Of a DNA stretch of 64,000 nt, positions 1 to 10,129 are shown piece by piece; positions within the stretch are counted from its first letter, which is position 1; each line of letters starts with the position of its first letter. Source of the stretch: Lysobacter sp. cf310 (GTDB lineage Bacteria > Pseudomonadota > Gammaproteobacteria > Xanthomonadales > Xanthomonadaceae). A model generated the notes under the pieces. The model had not been told where the DNA came from, made no database searches, and saw only the letters and a list, made by a program, of their open reading frames with translations. The position numbers and the translations under genes were made by a program. Where the stretch lies: positions 1,228,368 to 1,292,367 of the forward strand of contig NZ_FOSS01000001.1 of NCBI RefSeq assembly GCF_900114355.1, in the 5' to 3' direction.

Positions 1-446
1 TCGTACACCTCCAGGTTGGAGGTGCGGCGGCCGTGGAATTTCTGGCCGTAGTAGGAGGCGGTGCCGGTCTCGACGTAGTCGTCGTGGCTGTCGAGCACGC
101 GGTAGGTCTTGCCCAGCACGCTGTAGGGCGAGCGGTTGCCGAAGCGCGAGCGCGGCTCGGCGACGATCTCCGGTTCCGGGATCGAATCGACGTCGGGCAC
201 GTGGTCCGGCGTGCTGTCGCGCACGCCCGGTGCGTACAGGCCGCCGGCGGTGTAGTTGCCGCGCGTGCGCGGGTCTTCCTGGGCCGGGGCATAGGGCGAT
301 TTCTTGCGCCCGCCCGCCGACGGCAGGCCGGCGCGATGGACGCCGTCGCGGTCGGGCAAGGCGACCGACTGGGAAGCGGGTTTCCTGGGGGCGCTAGCGC
401 AGGCCACCAGGGCCAGGGGCAGGATCGCGGCGATCAGCCGCTTCAT
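1..446 (-). CDS. rlpA: RlpA-family septal ring lytic transglycosylase lipoprotein (partial, C-terminus outside window)
   Basis: RlpA proteins are outer-membrane lipoproteins with a double-psi beta-barrel that cleave denuded glycan strands at the septum. The visible 148 codons begin with a lipoprotein signal whose lipobox is LVAC, placing the acylated Cys at residue 16. A Pro/Ser-rich linker follows, then the start of the barrel (ETGTASYYGQKFHGRRTSN, with the typical GxASYYG...GRxT signature). The gene runs off the left edge, so a C-terminal SPOR domain cannot be checked. Its ATG overlaps the mltB stop codon as ATGA, so it is translationally coupled and lies at the 3' end of the mre/mrd/rod cluster. 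Identification is firm from the barrel signature and context. Confidence 0.92.
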   Translation of the reverse strand, partial: MKRLIAAILPLALVACASAPRKPASQSVALPDRDGVHRAGLPSAGGRKKSPYAPAQEDPRTRGNYTAGGLYAPGVRDSTPDHVPDVDSIPEPEIVAEPRSRFGNRSPYSVLGKTYRVLDSHDDYVETGTASYYGQKFHGRRTSNLEVY

Positions 447-1606
447 GCCGGAGGCTGTCCGTTGCTGTTCGCGGCCAAGGGATTCTCCCGTCCGGCGATC
501 GCCTCGGACAACTGGTACACCGCCATCGCGTAGTGGGCGGAGATGTTGTAACGGGTGATCGCGTAGAAGTTGCGGAAGCCGAGCCAATACTCCGGGCCGG
601 CGACGCCTTCCAGGTTCAACAGCGTCGCCGTTTCGGTCGGCGCGATCGTGCCCAGCGGACGGTAGCCGCGCACGGCCAGGTCGCTGAGCGGAATGATCGG
701 ATCCATATTGTCGGGCTTGAAGTCCTGCGCGCTGGCGTCGCGGTTGGCGCGCACCACGATCGGACCGCCGCGCACCCAGCCGCCCTTCTTGACGAAGTAG
801 TTGGCGACCGAGGCGAACACGTCGTCGAGATCGGTGAACAGGTCCTTCTTGCCGTCGCCATCGCCGTCGACCGCGTACTGGCGGTAGCTGGACGGCATGA
901 ACTGGCCCCAGCCCATCGCGCCGGCGTAGCTGCCGGTCAGGGTGGAGACGTCGATCGCGTTTTCCTTGCCCATCGCGAACAACTGGCCGAGCTCGTCGCG
1001 GAAGAAGGCCTCGCGGCGGTTCTCGCGTTCGGCCTTGGCCGGATCGCCGGTGCGCGGATACGCGAACGCCAGCGTGTACAGCGCGTCGATCACCGGATAG
1101 CTGCCGGTGTTGCCGCCGAAGCTGGTCTCGACGCCGAGGATGGAGACGATGATCTCCGCCGGCACGCCGGTCTGGGCCTCGACCCGCGCCAGTTGCTCGC
1201 GGTGCTCGGCCAGGAAGGCGCGGCCGCCGTCGATGCGCTTTTGGGTGATAAAGATCGGGCGGTAATCGCGCCAGGGCTTGGCCTCGGCCGGACGCGACAT
1301 CGCGGCGACGATGCTGTCGCGGATCTGCGCCTTGGCGAGCACCGACTCGATGTAGGCCGGGTCGATCGCATACTTGGCGGCGGTATCGCGCACGAACGCG
1401 GCGCGGGCCTGCTCGATCGGCATCGGCACCACCGGCGGCGGCAGATGGGCGAGCGGATCGGGCTTGGCGGCCGGCGCGGCCGGCACCGGCGCGGGCGCCT
1501 GGGGCTGAGCGGCGGTCGGGGGCGGCGCCTGGGTGGCGCAAGCCGCCAGAGCGAGCGTGAGCGCGCAAATCGCGGCGCGGCGTACGGTGTTGGGGCGTCG
1601 AGTCAT
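443..1606 (-). CDS. mltB: Membrane-bound lytic murein transglycosylase B
   Basis: A 387-residue soluble-type lytic transglycosylase anchored as a lipoprotein. It cuts the MurNAc-GlcNAc bond with formation of 1,6-anhydroMurNAc. The lipobox LAAC gives Cys23, and an Ala/Pro-rich linker of about 35 residues follows. The catalytic domain carries the MltB signature ILGVETSFGG with the catalytic acid at Glu160, plus GAMGWGQFMPSSYRQYAVDGDGDG further on. Length and motifs agree with SLT family 3. It precedes rlpA with a 4-base ATGA overlap. It is separated from rodA by about 740 bp of repetitive DNA, so it may be transcribed independently of the rod genes here. Confidence 0.95.
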   Translation of the reverse strand: MTRRPNTVRRAAICALTLALAACATQAPPPTAAQPQAPAPVPAAPAAKPDPLAHLPPPVVPMPIEQARAAFVRDTAAKYAIDPAYIESVLAKAQIRDSIVAAMSRPAEAKPWRDYRPIFITQKRIDGGRAFLAEHREQLARVEAQTGVPAEIIVSILGVETSFGGNTGSYPVIDALYTLAFAYPRTGDPAKAERENRREAFFRDELGQLFAMGKENAIDVSTLTGSYAGAMGWGQFMPSSYRQYAVDGDGDGKKDLFTDLDDVFASVANYFVKKGGWVRGGPIVVRANRDASAQDFKPDNMDPIIPLSDLAVRGYRPLGTIAPTETATLLNLEGVAGPEYWLGFRNFYAITRYNISAHYAMAVYQLSEAIAGRENPLAANSNGQPPA

Positions 1607-1719
1607 CGCCGCGAGGTTAGCACGCGAAAACAGCGGCCAAAACCGTGAATACGTGAAGATCGCGGCCGATAGTCAGGTTGTGTTGCTTAATCGGCGCGAG
1701 GACGCGATGGCATTGCGGT

Positions 1720-2332
1720 CTCTTCTCCCGCGTGCGGCGACCGAAGGGAGTGCGAGGCTGAGACGGTGCTCGCAGGGCGGATGAGGGCGACGGATGGGGT
1801 GGGCGTTTGTCGCTCGCGCCTGCCCTCACCCCAACCCCTCTCCCGCCAGCGGGAGAGGGGCTAAAGCGTGCAGGTCAATGAATTTTGCTGTCCCTTCTCC
1901 CGCGTGCGGCGAAAGCATGCAGGTCGATGAATTTTGCCGTCCCTTCTCCCGCGTGCGGGAGAAGGTGCCCGTAGGGCGGATGAGGGCGACGGGTGAGGTG
2001 GGCGTTTGTCGCTCGCGCCGGCCCTCACCCCAACCCCTCTCCCGCCAGCGGGAGAGGGGCTAAAGCGTGCAGGTCGATGAATGTTGCCGTCCCTTCTCCC
2101 GCGTGCGGCGACCGAAGGGAGTGCAAGGCTGAGAAGGTGCCCGCAGGGCGGATGAGGGCGACTAATGAGGTTGGCGTTTTGTCGCTCGCGCCGGCCCTCA
2201 CCCCAACCCCTCTCCCGCCAGCGGGAGAGGGGCTAAAGCGTGCAGGTCGATGAATGTTGCCGTCCCTTCTCCCGCATGCGGCGACCGAAGGGAGTGCAAG
2301 GCTGAGAAGGTGCCCGCAGGGCGGATGAGGGC
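1720..2332. repeat. Tandem array of ~150-172 bp repeats built on a REP-like palindrome
   Basis: This gene-free stretch between mltB and rodA consists of about four tandem copies. Copies begin with (c)ttctcccgcgtgcgg near 1721, 1891/1941, 2091 and 2263. Each contains the core CCCTCACCCC..CCTCTCCCGC with its inverted partner GCGGGAGAGGGG, then a conserved tract ending gcaggtcgatgaat. The 1941 copy lacks a ~22-bp stretch and a ~50-bp segment is locally duplicated, so the copies differ in length. Unit spacing is 150-172 bp with no spacers, and no open frame across the array looks protein-like. The same palindrome recurs inside the molybdoenzyme gene near 60.2 kb. Confidence 0.85.
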
Positions 2333-2345
2333 CGCTTTGCCGGCG

Positions 2346-3461
2346 CTAGCGCCCGCCGTGCACCGGCCGATGCGCGCGCACCGCCATCACCACGCCCAGG
2401 CCGGCCAGCAGCGAGACCGCCGAGGTGCCGCCATAGCTCAGCAGCGGCATGGGCACGCCGACCACCGGCAGCAGGCCGGCGATCATGCCGCCGTTGACGA
2501 TCACGTAGACGAAGAACGCCAGCCCCAGCGCCCCCGCGATCAGGCGCGAATAGCCGTCGCGCGCCTCCGCCGCGATCCACAGACAGCGCCCGACCACGAA
2601 CAGGTACAGGCTCAGCACCACCGCCACGCCCAGCCAGCCGAATTCCTCGCTGAGCACGGCGAAAATGAAGTCGGTGGTGTGTTCGGGCAGATAGTTCAGG
2701 TGCGACTGCGAGCCCTGCAGCCAGCCCTTGCCGGTCATGCCGCCGGCGCCGATCGCGATCTTGGACTGGATGATGTTCCAGCCCGTGCCCAGCGGATCGG
2801 ACTCGGGGTTGAGGAAGGTCAGGATGCGGTCCTTCTGATACGGGCGCAGCAGCCAGAACCAGGCCACCGGCGCGATCGCGGCGATGCCGCCGAAGGCCGC
2901 GCCGAACCACCACCAGGGCAGTCCGGCCAGATACAGCGCGAACGCGCCGCTGATGCCGACCAGCATCGCCGTGCCGAAGTCGGGCTGCAGCAGGATCAGC
3001 AGGGTCGGCACCGCGATCACCACGCCGGCCACCAGCACCGACAGGAACTTCGGCGGCAGCGCCTGCCGATTCAGGTACCAGGCCACCATCATCGGCAGGC
3101 TCAGCTTGAGCAGCTCGGCGGGCTGGAAATAGAAGACCTTGAGGTCGATCCAATGGCGGCCGTGCTTGCCGGTGCCGATCGCCAACACCAGCAGCAGCGG
3201 CAGCAGCGAGGCGCCGTAGATCAGCGGCGTCCAGTTGCGCAGCTGCGAGGTCGGCATGCGCGACAACAGCCACATCGCGACCAGGCCGGCGCCGAAGCGC
3301 GAGCCCTGCGCCAGCACCATGCGCATGGAGTGGTCGCCGGCGCTGTACAGCACCGCCAGACCGATCGCCATCAGCGCCAGCAGGGCGCCCAGCAACGGCA
3401 GGTCGACGGTGCGCAGAGCGCGCGCGATCAGATCGAACAGCCAGCGCAGGATCACTCTCAC
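2346..3461 (-). CDS. rodA: Rod shape-determining peptidoglycan glycosyltransferase RodA
   Basis: A 371-residue SEDS-family polytopic inner-membrane protein that polymerises lipid II glycan strands in the elongasome, paired with PBP2. About ten hydrophobic segments are visible. SEDS signatures include GTGWNIIQSKIAIGAGG, then EFGWLG, and near the C-terminus PVVGVPMPLLSYGGTS. The start is GTG at 3461, overlapping the mrdA stop codon as GTGA, so the two partner enzymes are translationally coupled. A homologue such as FtsW is less likely because the neighbours are mrdA and mreBCD rather than the division cluster. Confidence 0.95.
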   Translation of the reverse strand: MRVILRWLFDLIARALRTVDLPLLGALLALMAIGLAVLYSAGDHSMRMVLAQGSRFGAGLVAMWLLSRMPTSQLRNWTPLIYGASLLPLLLVLAIGTGKHGRHWIDLKVFYFQPAELLKLSLPMMVAWYLNRQALPPKFLSVLVAGVVIAVPTLLILLQPDFGTAMLVGISGAFALYLAGLPWWWFGAAFGGIAAIAPVAWFWLLRPYQKDRILTFLNPESDPLGTGWNIIQSKIAIGAGGMTGKGWLQGSQSHLNYLPEHTTDFIFAVLSEEFGWLGVAVVLSLYLFVVGRCLWIAAEARDGYSRLIAGALGLAFFVYVIVNGGMIAGLLPVVGVPMPLLSYGGTSAVSLLAGLGVVMAVRAHRPVHGGR

Positions 3462-5734
3462 CGGCGCGGCTCCGGCGGCGGCACGGCGCCGTTTCGATTC
3501 GGCTGTGCGGCGCCGTTTTGGCGCGGCGGCGACACGGCACCGTTCGCGGGCGCGGTGCCGGTGGCGCCACCGCGTGGCGGCAATGCCGTCGCCGCAGGCG
3601 CGGCAGCGGGTGGAGCGAGGGCCGCCCTACCCCGCTGCGCACTCACCGTAGGCGCATTCGCATGCCCCTTGGCGGCCTCGGCCGCCAAGGCCTGCGGGCT
3701 CAGCTCACCCACCGCGAACGCCGGCGACACCGGCGCCGGCGTATTGGCGACCACGCCCGCCTCGGCCGCCGCCGCGGCCAGCGCGGCTTGTGCGGCTTGT
3801 GCGCTGGTCGTCGCGACCGGCGCGCTCAGCGGCGCAATCGCGTTGTGCTCGGCCGGGTCCGGTTCCGGCATCTTGCCCAGCAACCAGGCGTCGAAGATCT
3901 TGCGCGCGATCGGGCCGGCCGAGCTGGCGCCGTAACCGCCGTGCTCCACCACCACCGCCACCGCGATGGTCGGGTTCTGCGCCGGCGCATAGCCCACGAA
4001 CAAGGCCTGATGGCGCAGGTGGTAGGGCAGCGAATGCGGGTTCATGCTGACGTTGCCGCGCCGGCTGATCTTCTGCGCGGTGCCGGTCTTGCCCGCGCTC
4101 TGATAGGGCGCGCCGCGCACCAGGCCGGCGCCTGTGCCGCCGGGCAGCATGGTCTGGACCATGCCTTCCTGCACCGCGCGCAGATGCGCGGGGTTGTCGG
4201 TGATGCGGCTGGGCACCGGCTGCTCCACCGCCGTCCACGGCGATTCGTAGCCGTCGCGGCGCTCGCGCACCAGGTGCAGACGGCGCAGGTCGCCGCCGTT
4301 GGCGATCGCGGCGGTGCCGCGTACCAGCTGCAGTGCGGTCGCGACCCAATAGCCCTGGCCGATGCCGGCGATCACGGTCTCGCCCGGGTACCAGCCTTCC
4401 TTGCTGCGCTTGGCCTTCCACGCCGCCGACGGCACCACGCCGCTGTTCTCGCCGGCCAGGTCGATGCCGGTCGGCCCGCCGAAGCCGTACTTGCGCATGT
4501 ACTGCTCGAAACGGGCGATGCCCATCTCGTAGGCGAGCTTGTAGTAGTAGTAGTTCACCGACTGCGAGATCGACTTGCGCAGATCGGTCCAGCCCGCGCC
4601 GCCGTGGGCGTCGCGATAGCCGCGCTTCTGGCCGGGGATATGGAACTCGCCGGTCGAGAACACCTTGTCGTCGGCGGTGCGCAAGCCGCTGTCCAGGCCG
4701 GCCAGGCCGATCAGCGGCTTCACCGTCGAACCCGGCGGGCCGCCGCCGAGCACGTTGCGGTTGAACATCGGCCGCGAGGGGTTGTCCATCAGCGCGCGGT
4801 AGTCGGCGCTGGAGATGCCGTTGACGAACAAATTGGTGTCGTAGCCCGGCAGGCTGACCATGGCCAGCACTTCGCCGGTGCGTGGATCCACCGCCACCGC
4901 CGAACCGTCGAAATCGCCGAACGCGGCTACCATCGCGCGCTGCAGGTCCAGGTCGATGCTCAGGCGCAGGTCCGCGCCCGGCTGCGCCGGCACGTGGCCG
5001 ACCTGGCCCATCGGGCGGCCGTCGACGTTGGTCTCGATCTTTTCGTAGCCGACCTTGCCGCGCAGCGCTTCCTCGTAATAGCGCTCCAGGCCGGTCTTGC
5101 CGACGTGAGTGAGGGCGGCGTTGCCCTCGGCCATCGTCTCCAGGTCCTTGGTGTCGATGCGGCCGACGTAGCCGATCACGTGCGACAGCAGTTCGCCGTA
5201 GGGATAGCGCCGGTTGAGGTAGGACACCAGCTCCACGCCCGGGTAGCGCCAGCGGTCGACCGAGAAGCGCGCCGCCTCCTCGTCGCTCACGCGCAGCTTC
5301 AGGGTGATCGGCTTGAAACCGCGGGTGGCCTTGCGCTCGTTCTCGAAGCGCTGGATGTCATCCGGCGACAGCGCGATCAGCTTGGCCAGCGACGGCATCC
5401 AGGTCTCGGTCTTGCCGGCCTCGCTGGGCGTCACGTCGATGCGGAACGCCGGCACGTTGTCGGCCAGGATCCGGCCCTTGCGGTCGTAGATCAGCCCGCG
5501 CCCCGGCACCACCGGCCGCAGCTTGATGCGGTTGGCGTCGGAACGGGTGACGTAGTCGGCGTGCTGCAGCACCTGCAGGCGGTAGTACCAGAAGCCCAGG
5601 CCGAGCACGCCCAGCAGCACGAATGCGAACGCGACCGCGGCGCGGCGGCGGAATTGGTCCGCCTCGGCCGCGGCGTTCTTCAAGGTCCGCTTCTTCAGCG
5701 GGTGCTGGCCGAACCAGCGGCGGCGCGGGCCCAC
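3458..5734 (-). CDS. mrdA: Penicillin-binding protein 2 (elongasome transpeptidase)
   Basis: A class B penicillin-binding protein that crosslinks peptidoglycan during lateral growth. Order of parts: a basic N-terminus, one membrane anchor (residues about 33-50), the dimerisation domain, then the transpeptidase domain. The active-site motifs are STVK (Ser336-Lys339), SVN (392-394) and KTG (549-551). At 758 residues it is longer than the usual ~630. The excess is an Ala/Pro-rich low-complexity tail of about 125 residues after position 630, ending in repeated NGA and PPP motifs. GTG at 5734 is the start, 3 bp after the mreD stop codon. The tail is a lineage feature whose role is unknown. Confidence 0.95.
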   Translation of the reverse strand: MGPRRRWFGQHPLKKRTLKNAAAEADQFRRRAAVAFAFVLLGVLGLGFWYYRLQVLQHADYVTRSDANRIKLRPVVPGRGLIYDRKGRILADNVPAFRIDVTPSEAGKTETWMPSLAKLIALSPDDIQRFENERKATRGFKPITLKLRVSDEEAARFSVDRWRYPGVELVSYLNRRYPYGELLSHVIGYVGRIDTKDLETMAEGNAALTHVGKTGLERYYEEALRGKVGYEKIETNVDGRPMGQVGHVPAQPGADLRLSIDLDLQRAMVAAFGDFDGSAVAVDPRTGEVLAMVSLPGYDTNLFVNGISSADYRALMDNPSRPMFNRNVLGGGPPGSTVKPLIGLAGLDSGLRTADDKVFSTGEFHIPGQKRGYRDAHGGAGWTDLRKSISQSVNYYYYKLAYEMGIARFEQYMRKYGFGGPTGIDLAGENSGVVPSAAWKAKRSKEGWYPGETVIAGIGQGYWVATALQLVRGTAAIANGGDLRRLHLVRERRDGYESPWTAVEQPVPSRITDNPAHLRAVQEGMVQTMLPGGTGAGLVRGAPYQSAGKTGTAQKISRRGNVSMNPHSLPYHLRHQALFVGYAPAQNPTIAVAVVVEHGGYGASSAGPIARKIFDAWLLGKMPEPDPAEHNAIAPLSAPVATTSAQAAQAALAAAAAEAGVVANTPAPVSPAFAVGELSPQALAAEAAKGHANAPTVSAQRGRAALAPPAAAPAATALPPRGGATGTAPANGAVSPPRQNGAAQPNRNGAVPPPEPRR

Positions 5735-5737
5735 GGC

Positions 5738-6223
5738 TCAGCGCCTCCGCCAGGTGCCCAGGCGCAGCGCGTCGAGCAGCAGGAAGATCAGCGGCCACAG
5801 CAGCAGACCCGACAGCGGCGCCAGCCAGAACGTGGCCGGCAGGGTCGGTTCGCCCAGGGCGACATGGATCGCGGCGGTGACGATGCGGTCGTTGAGCATC
5901 AACCCGCCCACCCACAAGGCCTGCTGCCACAGCGGGAAGAAGCGCAGGCGCGCGCGGAAACGCTGCAGGATGAAGGTCATCACCACCAAGCGCAGCGCCT
6001 GCTCGCCGAACAGGCCGCCGTAGACCAGATCGCCGAGCAGGCCGATCGCGAAGGCGAAGCCCAGGCCGGCGCGATCGGGGTCTTCGATCACCCAGTAGGC
6101 CAGCACCAGCGCCAGCCAGTACGGGCGCAGCGGCTGCAGCGCCAGCGGCAGGGGCAGCAGCCCCAGCAGCAGCGCGACGATCAGGCTGACCGGCAGCACC
6201 CAGTGTTGGCGGGTGCGGGTCAT
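5738..6223 (-). CDS. mreD: Rod shape-determining protein MreD
   Basis: A 161-residue inner-membrane component of the elongasome that links MreC to the other membrane proteins. Four to five hydrophobic segments are visible, with typical MreD features: an N-terminal helix, then RPYWLALVLAYWVIE, GLLGDLVYGGLFGEQALRLV and a basic C-terminus. I chose ATG at 6223 because it overlaps the mreC stop codon as ATGA. The same frame stays open further upstream, but that extension only shadows mreC. The family is short and poorly conserved; the position between mreC and mrdA makes the call secure. Confidence 0.93.
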   Translation of the reverse strand: MTRTRQHWVLPVSLIVALLLGLLPLPLALQPLRPYWLALVLAYWVIEDPDRAGLGFAFAIGLLGDLVYGGLFGEQALRLVVMTFILQRFRARLRFFPLWQQALWVGGLMLNDRIVTAAIHVALGEPTLPATFWLAPLSGLLLWPLIFLLLDALRLGTWRRR

Positions 6224-7293
6224 CGGCGCGGCTCGCTGGGCGGGGTGGACGCGGGCGTGCGATTCGCGGGCGCGGCGGTAGCGGGTGCGCGCGTCGCCGG
6301 CAGGTTTGCAGCCGACGCGGCGTTGGCAGGCGCTGGCGCGCTCGCGCCTGCGCTTATCGCACCCGCGGCAGTGGTGCCTGTGCTGGTGCCCGCCGTCGCG
6401 CCCGCGGCTTCCGGCGCGGCCGCGCTGTCGAACTCCTCCGCGTTCACCGGCGGCGGCATCGACAGCAGCACCAGCACCTCGCGGCCGCGATCCAGCTTGG
6501 CCGCCGGCTTGACGTCGCCGATCAGGAAGGCGCGGCTGTCGTCGGGGCGCAGCGCGGCGATGGTGCCGACCGGGAAGCCCGGCGGGAAACGCCCGCCCAG
6601 GCCCGAGGTCACCAACTGGTCGCCGACCTTGACGTCGCTGGACAGCGGCACGCTGGCCAGGCGCAGGATGTCGCTGCGGCCGTCGCCGTAGACCACCAGG
6701 CGCACGCCGTTGCGCGCCACCGCCACCGGCACCGCATGCGAGGGGTCGGTGATCAGCAGCACGTTGGCGTGCATGGGATTGACGCCGATGATCTGGCCGA
6801 GCAGGCCGCCGGCGTCGATCACGCTCTGGCCGGTGCGCACGCGGTCGCGGCTGCCGGCGTCCAGCACCAGGCGCTGACGGGTGGGGTCCAGGTCGATGTC
6901 GAGGATGGGCGCCAGCACCACGTCCAGATTGCCGCGCTCGGCCGCTTCCAGCAGGCCGCGCAGGCGGGTGTTGTCGGCCACCAGGGTCTGCAGCCGCGCC
7001 ATGCGCGCCTGGTTCACCAGCAGCTCGTTGCGCAGGCGGCGGTTGTCTTCGGTGAGCTGGCTCAAGGTGCCGGCGTCGTCGTGGATGCGTTCGGCCACGC
7101 GACCGGGCCAGCCGGCCACGGCCCACAGCGGCGCCACCATCACCCCGGCCTGGCGGCGCGCCTGGTTCAACCAGCCGCCGCGGTGGTCCAGCACGATCAG
7201 CACCACGGCCAGCGCCAGATAGGCGAGCAGGCGCAAGGTCCCTGCGACATCACCAATGCGGGCGGTGGTGGGAGGACCGGCGTAAGACGGCAC
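6220..7293 (-). CDS. mreC: Rod shape-determining protein MreC
   Basis: A 357-residue bitopic inner-membrane protein that scaffolds the elongasome in the periplasm. A single membrane helix lies at about residues 20-38. A coiled-coil segment (LSQLTEDNRRLRNELLVNQ) follows, then the beta-rich domain with the family pattern DPTRQRLVLDAGSRDRVRTG...LGQIIGVNP. The last ~70 residues are an Ala/Thr/Pro-rich tail not found in E. coli MreC and similar in style to the tail on PBP2. The start is GTG at 7293. It overlaps mreD as ATGA. Confidence 0.94.
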   Translation of the reverse strand: MPSYAGPPTTARIGDVAGTLRLLAYLALAVVLIVLDHRGGWLNQARRQAGVMVAPLWAVAGWPGRVAERIHDDAGTLSQLTEDNRRLRNELLVNQARMARLQTLVADNTRLRGLLEAAERGNLDVVLAPILDIDLDPTRQRLVLDAGSRDRVRTGQSVIDAGGLLGQIIGVNPMHANVLLITDPSHAVPVAVARNGVRLVVYGDGRSDILRLASVPLSSDVKVGDQLVTSGLGGRFPPGFPVGTIAALRPDDSRAFLIGDVKPAAKLDRGREVLVLLSMPPPVNAEEFDSAAAPEAAGATAGTSTGTTAAGAISAGASAPAPANAASAANLPATRAPATAAPANRTPASTPPSEPRR

Positions 7294-7481
7294 GGGCGGG
7301 GTCTACGAGTCGAAAGAGGCGGACGGAAGCGGCCGCGAACGCGGCGCCTGCATCGGGACAGCGTCCTGCCGTCCCGGGTCGCGGACGGCAGGCGCGCTGC
7401 CGACTCGCGAATACTGCAAAAACTGTGCTGGTCGTCGCGTTTCGGACCCACCCGCTCCGACCAGCGCGGGCGCGCGTTGCG

Positions 7482-8853
<1,372 letters not shown>

Positions 8854-9786
8854 ATGTCTGCACTGATCTGCGGTTCTCTGGCTTACGACACCATCATGGT
8901 GTTTCCCGACCAGTTCAAGAACCACATCCTGCCGGACAAGGTGCACATCTTGAATGTGTCCTTCCTGGTTCCGCGCATGCGTCGCGAGTTCGGCGGCTGC
9001 GCCGGCAACATCGCCTACAACCTCAAGCTGCTCGGCGGCGATCCGATTCCGATGGCCACCGTCGGCCAGGATTTCGGCCCCTATCGCGAGTGGTTCGAAG
9101 AGCAGAACATCCGCCTCGACCAGGTCAAGGTGATCGACGAGCTGTTCACGCCGCAGGCCTTCATCACCACCGACCACGACAACAATCAGATCACCGCCTT
9201 CCATCCGGGCGCGATGATGCGCTCGTACGAGAACCACGTGCGCGACGTCGCCGGCGTCAGCTTCGGCATCGTCAGCCCCGACGGCCGCGAAGGCATGCTG
9301 CAGAACGCGACCGAGTTCGCCGAAGCCAACATTCCCTTCATCTTCGATCCGGGCCAGGCCATGCCGCTGTTCAACGGCGAAGAGCTGCGCCACTTCATCG
9401 AACAGGCCGACTACGTCACCGTCAACGATTACGAATCCAACCTGCTGCAGGAACGCACCGGCTGGAGCGAGAAGCAGATCGTCGAGCGCGTGAAGGCCTA
9501 CATCACTACGCGCGGCCCGCACGGCTCGCTGATCCACACCGCCGAGAAGACCTACGACATCCCGCCGGCGCACGAGCGCCGCGTGACCGATCCCACCGGC
9601 TGCGGCGACGCGTTCCGCGCCGGCCTGATCTTCGGCATCGAGAAGGGTTACGACTGGCTGACCATCGGCCGCATGGGCAACCTGATGGGCGCGCTCAAGG
9701 TCGAACACCCGGGCACCCAGAACCAGCGTTTCGACTACGACGAATTCGCCGAGCAGTTCCGCCAGCAGTTCGGCTACGCGCTGTAA
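8854..9786 (+). CDS. PfkB-family carbohydrate/nucleoside kinase (adenosine kinase-like)
   Basis: A 310-residue ribokinase-fold kinase. The N-terminal strand is MSALICGSLAYDTIMVFP, followed by GGCAGNIAYNLKLLG (the PfkB N-terminal GG motif). The C-terminal PfkB signature DPTGCGDAFRAG spans residues 246-257 with the catalytic base at Asp252. I place the start at ATG 8854, behind a weak purine-rich site (tggggt); upstream in-frame codons look non-coding. Xanthomonad proteins of this type beside mreB are commonly annotated as adenosine kinase, but the sequence alone does not fix the substrate. The gene is monocistronic and ends at a strong terminator. Confidence 0.88.
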   Translation: MSALICGSLAYDTIMVFPDQFKNHILPDKVHILNVSFLVPRMRREFGGCAGNIAYNLKLLGGDPIPMATVGQDFGPYREWFEEQNIRLDQVKVIDELFTPQAFITTDHDNNQITAFHPGAMMRSYENHVRDVAGVSFGIVSPDGREGMLQNATEFAEANIPFIFDPGQAMPLFNGEELRHFIEQADYVTVNDYESNLLQERTGWSEKQIVERVKAYITTRGPHGSLIHTAEKTYDIPPAHERRVTDPTGCGDAFRAGLIFGIEKGYDWLTIGRMGNLMGALKVEHPGTQNQRFDYDEFAEQFRQQFGYAL

Positions 9787-9828
9787 CGCTAACGCCGCGC
9801 GACATCGCGCGCGCACGACGCGCGCACC

Positions 9829-9875
9829 AAGGCCCGCATCGCCTCCGCAACACCGGGGAGCGCTGCGGGCCTTTT
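9829..9875 (+). terminator. Intrinsic terminator after the PfkB kinase gene
   Basis: AAGGCCCGCA and TGCGGGCCTTTT form a 10-bp stem separated by a 25-nt loop, ending in TTTT on the plus strand about 40 bp after the kinase stop codon. The pattern also reads reasonably on the other strand. The rest of the 9787-10129 gap shows no gene. Confidence 0.75.
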
Positions 9876-10129
9876 CGTTTGTGCGGGCGCAGACCCGCAT
9901 CGGCACGCAGCTAGCGCCCGATACGAGCCATGGTGCACGACGCCCGCACAACCGGCGCGGGCGCTGTCCTGTCTGCGCATCGAAATTCGATTTCCAAACC
10001 GATGCGCGGCACATGCCCATAGCGATGCGCTGCATCCAAAGTCGTATTGCGATCCGCTACTGCGGATGCGCACTTACCAACCCGGCAGGGACCGCCATCA
10101 CTTCTAGAGCAACAGGTCGCGGGGGCGGG

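Noticed and set aside
1720-2332. CRISPR array
   Set aside because: Units are 150-172 bp, directly abutting, with internal palindromes and no unique spacers or cas genes.
3518-6691. Very long plus-strand ORF opposite mrdA/mreD/mreC
   Set aside because: Shadow frame typical of GC-rich DNA, His/Gln/Arg-rich, antisense to well-identified genes.
9881-10129. N-terminal extension of DUF11 paralogue 1
   Set aside because: Residues look like translated intergenic DNA; the G-rich site and signal peptide support ATG 10130.
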